Of a DNA stretch of 7,424 nt, positions 5,182-7,424 are shown piece by piece. Numbering within the stretch: position 1 is the stretch's first letter; every line of letters starts with the position of its first letter. The stretch covers positions 1-7,424 of the forward strand of contig CAMKMR010000084.1 of NCBI GenBank assembly GCA_946413945.1. Direction: 5' to 3'. The DNA is from an uncultured Lachnospiraceae bacterium. Its GTDB lineage: Bacteria > Bacillota > Clostridia > Lachnospirales > Lachnospiraceae. The notes beneath the pieces are model-generated. The model ran no database searches and had not been told where the DNA came from. It saw only the letters and a list, made by a program, of their open reading frames with translations. The translations under genes and the position numbers were made by a program.

Positions 5182-7424
5182 TTATTTATCCAGGTCATCC
5201 TCAATGAGGCTAACGGATACAAGCGTTGATACACCCTTCTCCTGCATGGTGATACCGTAGAGCATATCTGCGCTCGCCATGGTACCGCGTCTGTGAGTGA
5301 TAACTATAAACTGTGAATTCTTGGTCAGCTTATGCAGATAGCTTGCATAACGCTTAACGTTTGAATCGTCAAGAGCCGCCTCTATCTCGTCAAGCAGACA
5401 GAACGGTGAGGGCTTTAAGTTCTGGATGGCAAACAAAAGGCTTATAGCTGTCAGAGCCTTCTCTCCACCTGAAAGCTGCATCATATTCTGCAGTTTCTTT
5501 CCCGGCGGCTGAGCTATGATCCTGATGCCTGCCTCTAAAACATCCTCATCCTCGATAAGCTCCAGTTCTCCTTTACCTCCGCCGAAAAGCTCCCTGAATA
5601 CTACGTTAAACTCCTGTCTTATCAGCTCAAAGCGCTCAGCGAACTGCTTTCTCATGGCTTCGTCAAGTTCCTTAATGATAGCCTCTATCTTCACCTTCGA
5701 TTCTGATAAATCGTTTCTCTGACCGGTAAGCAGTCCGTATCTTTCGGAAACGTTCTTGAACTCTTCTATGGCATTGACATTTACGTCACCGAGTTTTTTA
5801 ATGCTCTGGCGGCATTCGTTAATGTCTTTTCTGGCAGTTGAAGCCTTGAAGTTTTCATCCCTGTACTCTTCCGCAGTAGATACCGAAAGCTGATACTCCT
5901 CCCACATGTAGGTCACTGCGGCATCAAGGATTTCCTCCAGTTTATCCCTCTGTGTAGAGAGTCTCATTGCCTCTTTTTCGAGATTTGTGATCTGCTTGGT
6001 AAGCTCTGACCATGAATTAAAGAACTCCTTGTGATCATGATTGATCTTTTCCTTCTTTGAGGACTGTTCTTCAATCTGTTCCAGTAATTTAGCGGCCTTT
6101 TCCTTATTGTCCTCAATAAAGTTCTTTAAATCTGCGGCCTGCTCTTTCTTTACCTTTAGTTCGTTCTCTGACTCCAGAGCACCGGTCTTTATACGCTCGC
6201 GGTCGCCCTTTAATCTCTCTATCTCAGAGTCCACACGGTTAATGTTTTCTTTGGTGTAGCTTACTGCCTGCTCGATATTTGCAAAATCAACGGAATACTT
6301 GGATACAAGCTCCAAGGCCTTTTCTTCCTCAGACTTCTTTTCCTGTATACCGGCATTCGCACTTTCTATCTTGGAGTCAAACTCCTTATGCTTCTCATCG
6401 TTTGCATTCAGGCTCTGTTTCTCTCGCTCAATATCTTTCTTTAACTGAGCCGATTTCTGTTCAAGTTCAACTGTCTCAGTTTTATACCCTGCGATCCTGT
6501 TTTTAATGTCTTCTACATTTTTCCTTGAAGCCTTTAACTCCAGATCGGCAGTATTCTGCTCTACATAAGCTCCGTTTAAGACCTTATTTATCTCTGCTAG
6601 AGATTCTGCCGCAGCTCTGCCTTTTTCCGCTGTCTCGCTGTTTTCCTTCTTAAGGGCTTCAAGCTCCTGATGCTTCTTTTCCATCAGTTCCTCGAGCTCT
6701 TCAATCTCCCTCTTTCTGCCCAGGAGATTACCCTTAGACCTGTAAGCACCGCCGGCAATGGATCCGCCGGGTGATAAGAGTTCACCCTCCAATGTTACAA
6801 GTCTTGTATTATAATCATATTTCCTTGCTATCTTTAAAGCATTGTCCACATTGTCAACTACGACAAAGCTTTTTAACAGATGTCTTACTATACCTGAATA
6901 TTTCTCGTCAGCGGTAACCAGGGAAGCTGCATCGCCTATTACGCCCTTTTCGTCAAAGACGCCCGATTCGACCTTACCCCTTGATCCGTCACCTATAGAG
7001 GTTATGGGCAGGAAGGTAGCACGGCCGAGCTTTTCACGCTTTAAATACTCGATAACATCCTTCGCGGTTTTCTCATCTTCTGTAACAACATGCTGGATGC
7101 TGGCACCAAGTGCGGTTTCCACAGCGGTTTCATACTCCTTTGAGGTTGAAAACAGATCTGCTACAACACCGCAGATGCCGGGAAAACTGTCCTTTTTCTC
7201 CATCACCTTCTTTACGGGTGCGGAGTACCCGTCATATCTTTCGGAAATCTGTTTTAAAGCCTCAGCCTTCGAGCTTAAACCCAGATATTCCTGATTTGTT
7301 CTTTCAAGTTTTTGCTGAATCGTTTTACGGGATCTGTCAAGGTCGATTATCCTGCCTTCCAAAACAGATGCTTCGCCTTCTTTTTCCCTGATCTTTGCAC
7401 TTATCTCATTGTACTTTTTCTCAT
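5182..7424 (-). CDS. smc: Chromosome segregation protein SMC, C-terminal part (5' end outside window)
   Basis: SMC is the ATPase core of bacterial condensin (SMC-ScpAB), which compacts and helps segregate the nucleoid. The frame is open to the right edge, so the N-terminal ATPase half (Walker A) and first coiled-coil arm are missing; 746 residues are visible against about 1,180-1,190 for the family. A TTG at 7360-7362 is an internal Leu codon, not a start. In order: the end of the first arm; the hinge (about 6748-7185) with the GRATFLPI motif and a glycine-rich GGSIAGG; the long returning coiled coil; then the head. The head carries the ABC signature LSGGE (5461-5475), Walker B FCLLDE (5386-5403) followed by the D-loop region AALDD, and the H-loop histidine in THRRG (5293-5295). 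All C-terminal catalytic elements look intact. The stop is TAA, 50 nt before ftsY, which fits the common Firmicute smc-ftsY pairing. Identity is near certain. Confidence 0.98.
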   Translation of the reverse strand, partial: EKKYNEISAKIREKEGEASVLEGRIIDLDRSRKTIQQKLERTNQEYLGLSSKAEALKQISERYDGYSAPVKKVMEKKDSFPGICGVVADLFSTSKEYETAVETALGASIQHVVTEDEKTAKDVIEYLKREKLGRATFLPITSIGDGSRGKVESGVFDEKGVIGDAASLVTADEKYSGIVRHLLKSFVVVDNVDNALKIARKYDYNTRLVTLEGELLSPGGSIAGGAYRSKGNLLGRKREIEELEELMEKKHQELEALKKENSETAEKGRAAAESLAEINKVLNGAYVEQNTADLELKASRKNVEDIKNRIAGYKTETVELEQKSAQLKKDIEREKQSLNANDEKHKEFDSKIESANAGIQEKKSEEEKALELVSKYSVDFANIEQAVSYTKENINRVDSEIERLKGDRERIKTGALESENELKVKKEQAADLKNFIEDNKEKAAKLLEQIEEQSSKKEKINHDHKEFFNSWSELTKQITNLEKEAMRLSTQRDKLEEILDAAVTYMWEEYQLSVSTAEEYRDENFKASTARKDINECRQSIKKLGDVNVNAIEEFKNVSERYGLLTGQRNDLSESKVKIEAIIKELDEAMRKQFAERFELIRQEFNVVFRELFGGGKGELELIEDEDVLEAGIRIIAQPPGKKLQNMMQLSGGEKALTAISLLFAIQNLKPSPFCLLDEIEAALDDSNVKRYASYLHKLTKNSQFIVITHRRGTMASADMLYGITMQEKGVSTLVSVSLIEDDLDK

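Noticed and set aside
7360..7362. TTG as a start codon for a shorter SMC-type protein
   Set aside because: The same frame continues upstream without a stop to the window edge with coiled-coil sequence typical of the SMC arm, and no ribosome-binding site decides for this TTG.

Overview
All genes in this window lie on the minus strand, so transcription runs from high to low coordinates. The order is: the C-terminal part of smc (cut by the right edge), ftsY, a CPBP-family membrane protease gene, a long gene for a charged coiled-coil protein, and the start of a gene cut by the left edge. The smc-ftsY pair and the protein sequences point to a Gram-positive Firmicute. The moderate GC content and overall character suggest a clostridial, Lachnospiraceae-like genome. 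That placement is inference; there is no rRNA or other firm phylogenetic marker.

Right part (about 3192-7424) is a tightly spaced housekeeping operon. SMC organises and helps segregate the chromosome. FtsY is the SRP receptor that delivers membrane proteins to the translocon. An intramembrane CPBP protease follows 32 nt after ftsY in the same direction. Gaps of 50 and 32 nt and no visible terminator suggest one transcript.

Left part (1 to about 3190) looks like a separate transcription unit. The 117-bp gap after the CPBP gene contains a good sigma-A-type promoter (TTGATT, 17 nt, TATAAT), a hairpin at the predicted 5' end of the mRNA, and a strong Shine-Dalgarno site. It drives a 919-residue protein with an N-terminal globular domain of unknown family, about 400 residues of Glu/Lys/Arg/Ala-rich helix with 22-residue tandem repeats, and a C-terminal coiled coil. 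Only 23 nt further on, a second gene begins whose product has a soluble N-terminal segment and then what looks like a membrane helix at the window edge. These two genes are the least explained and most interesting part of the window. They may encode a cytoplasmic rod protein and a membrane partner, but no function can be assigned from sequence alone.

There is no tRNA, rRNA, CRISPR array, insertion sequence or gene-free stretch longer than 300 bases.
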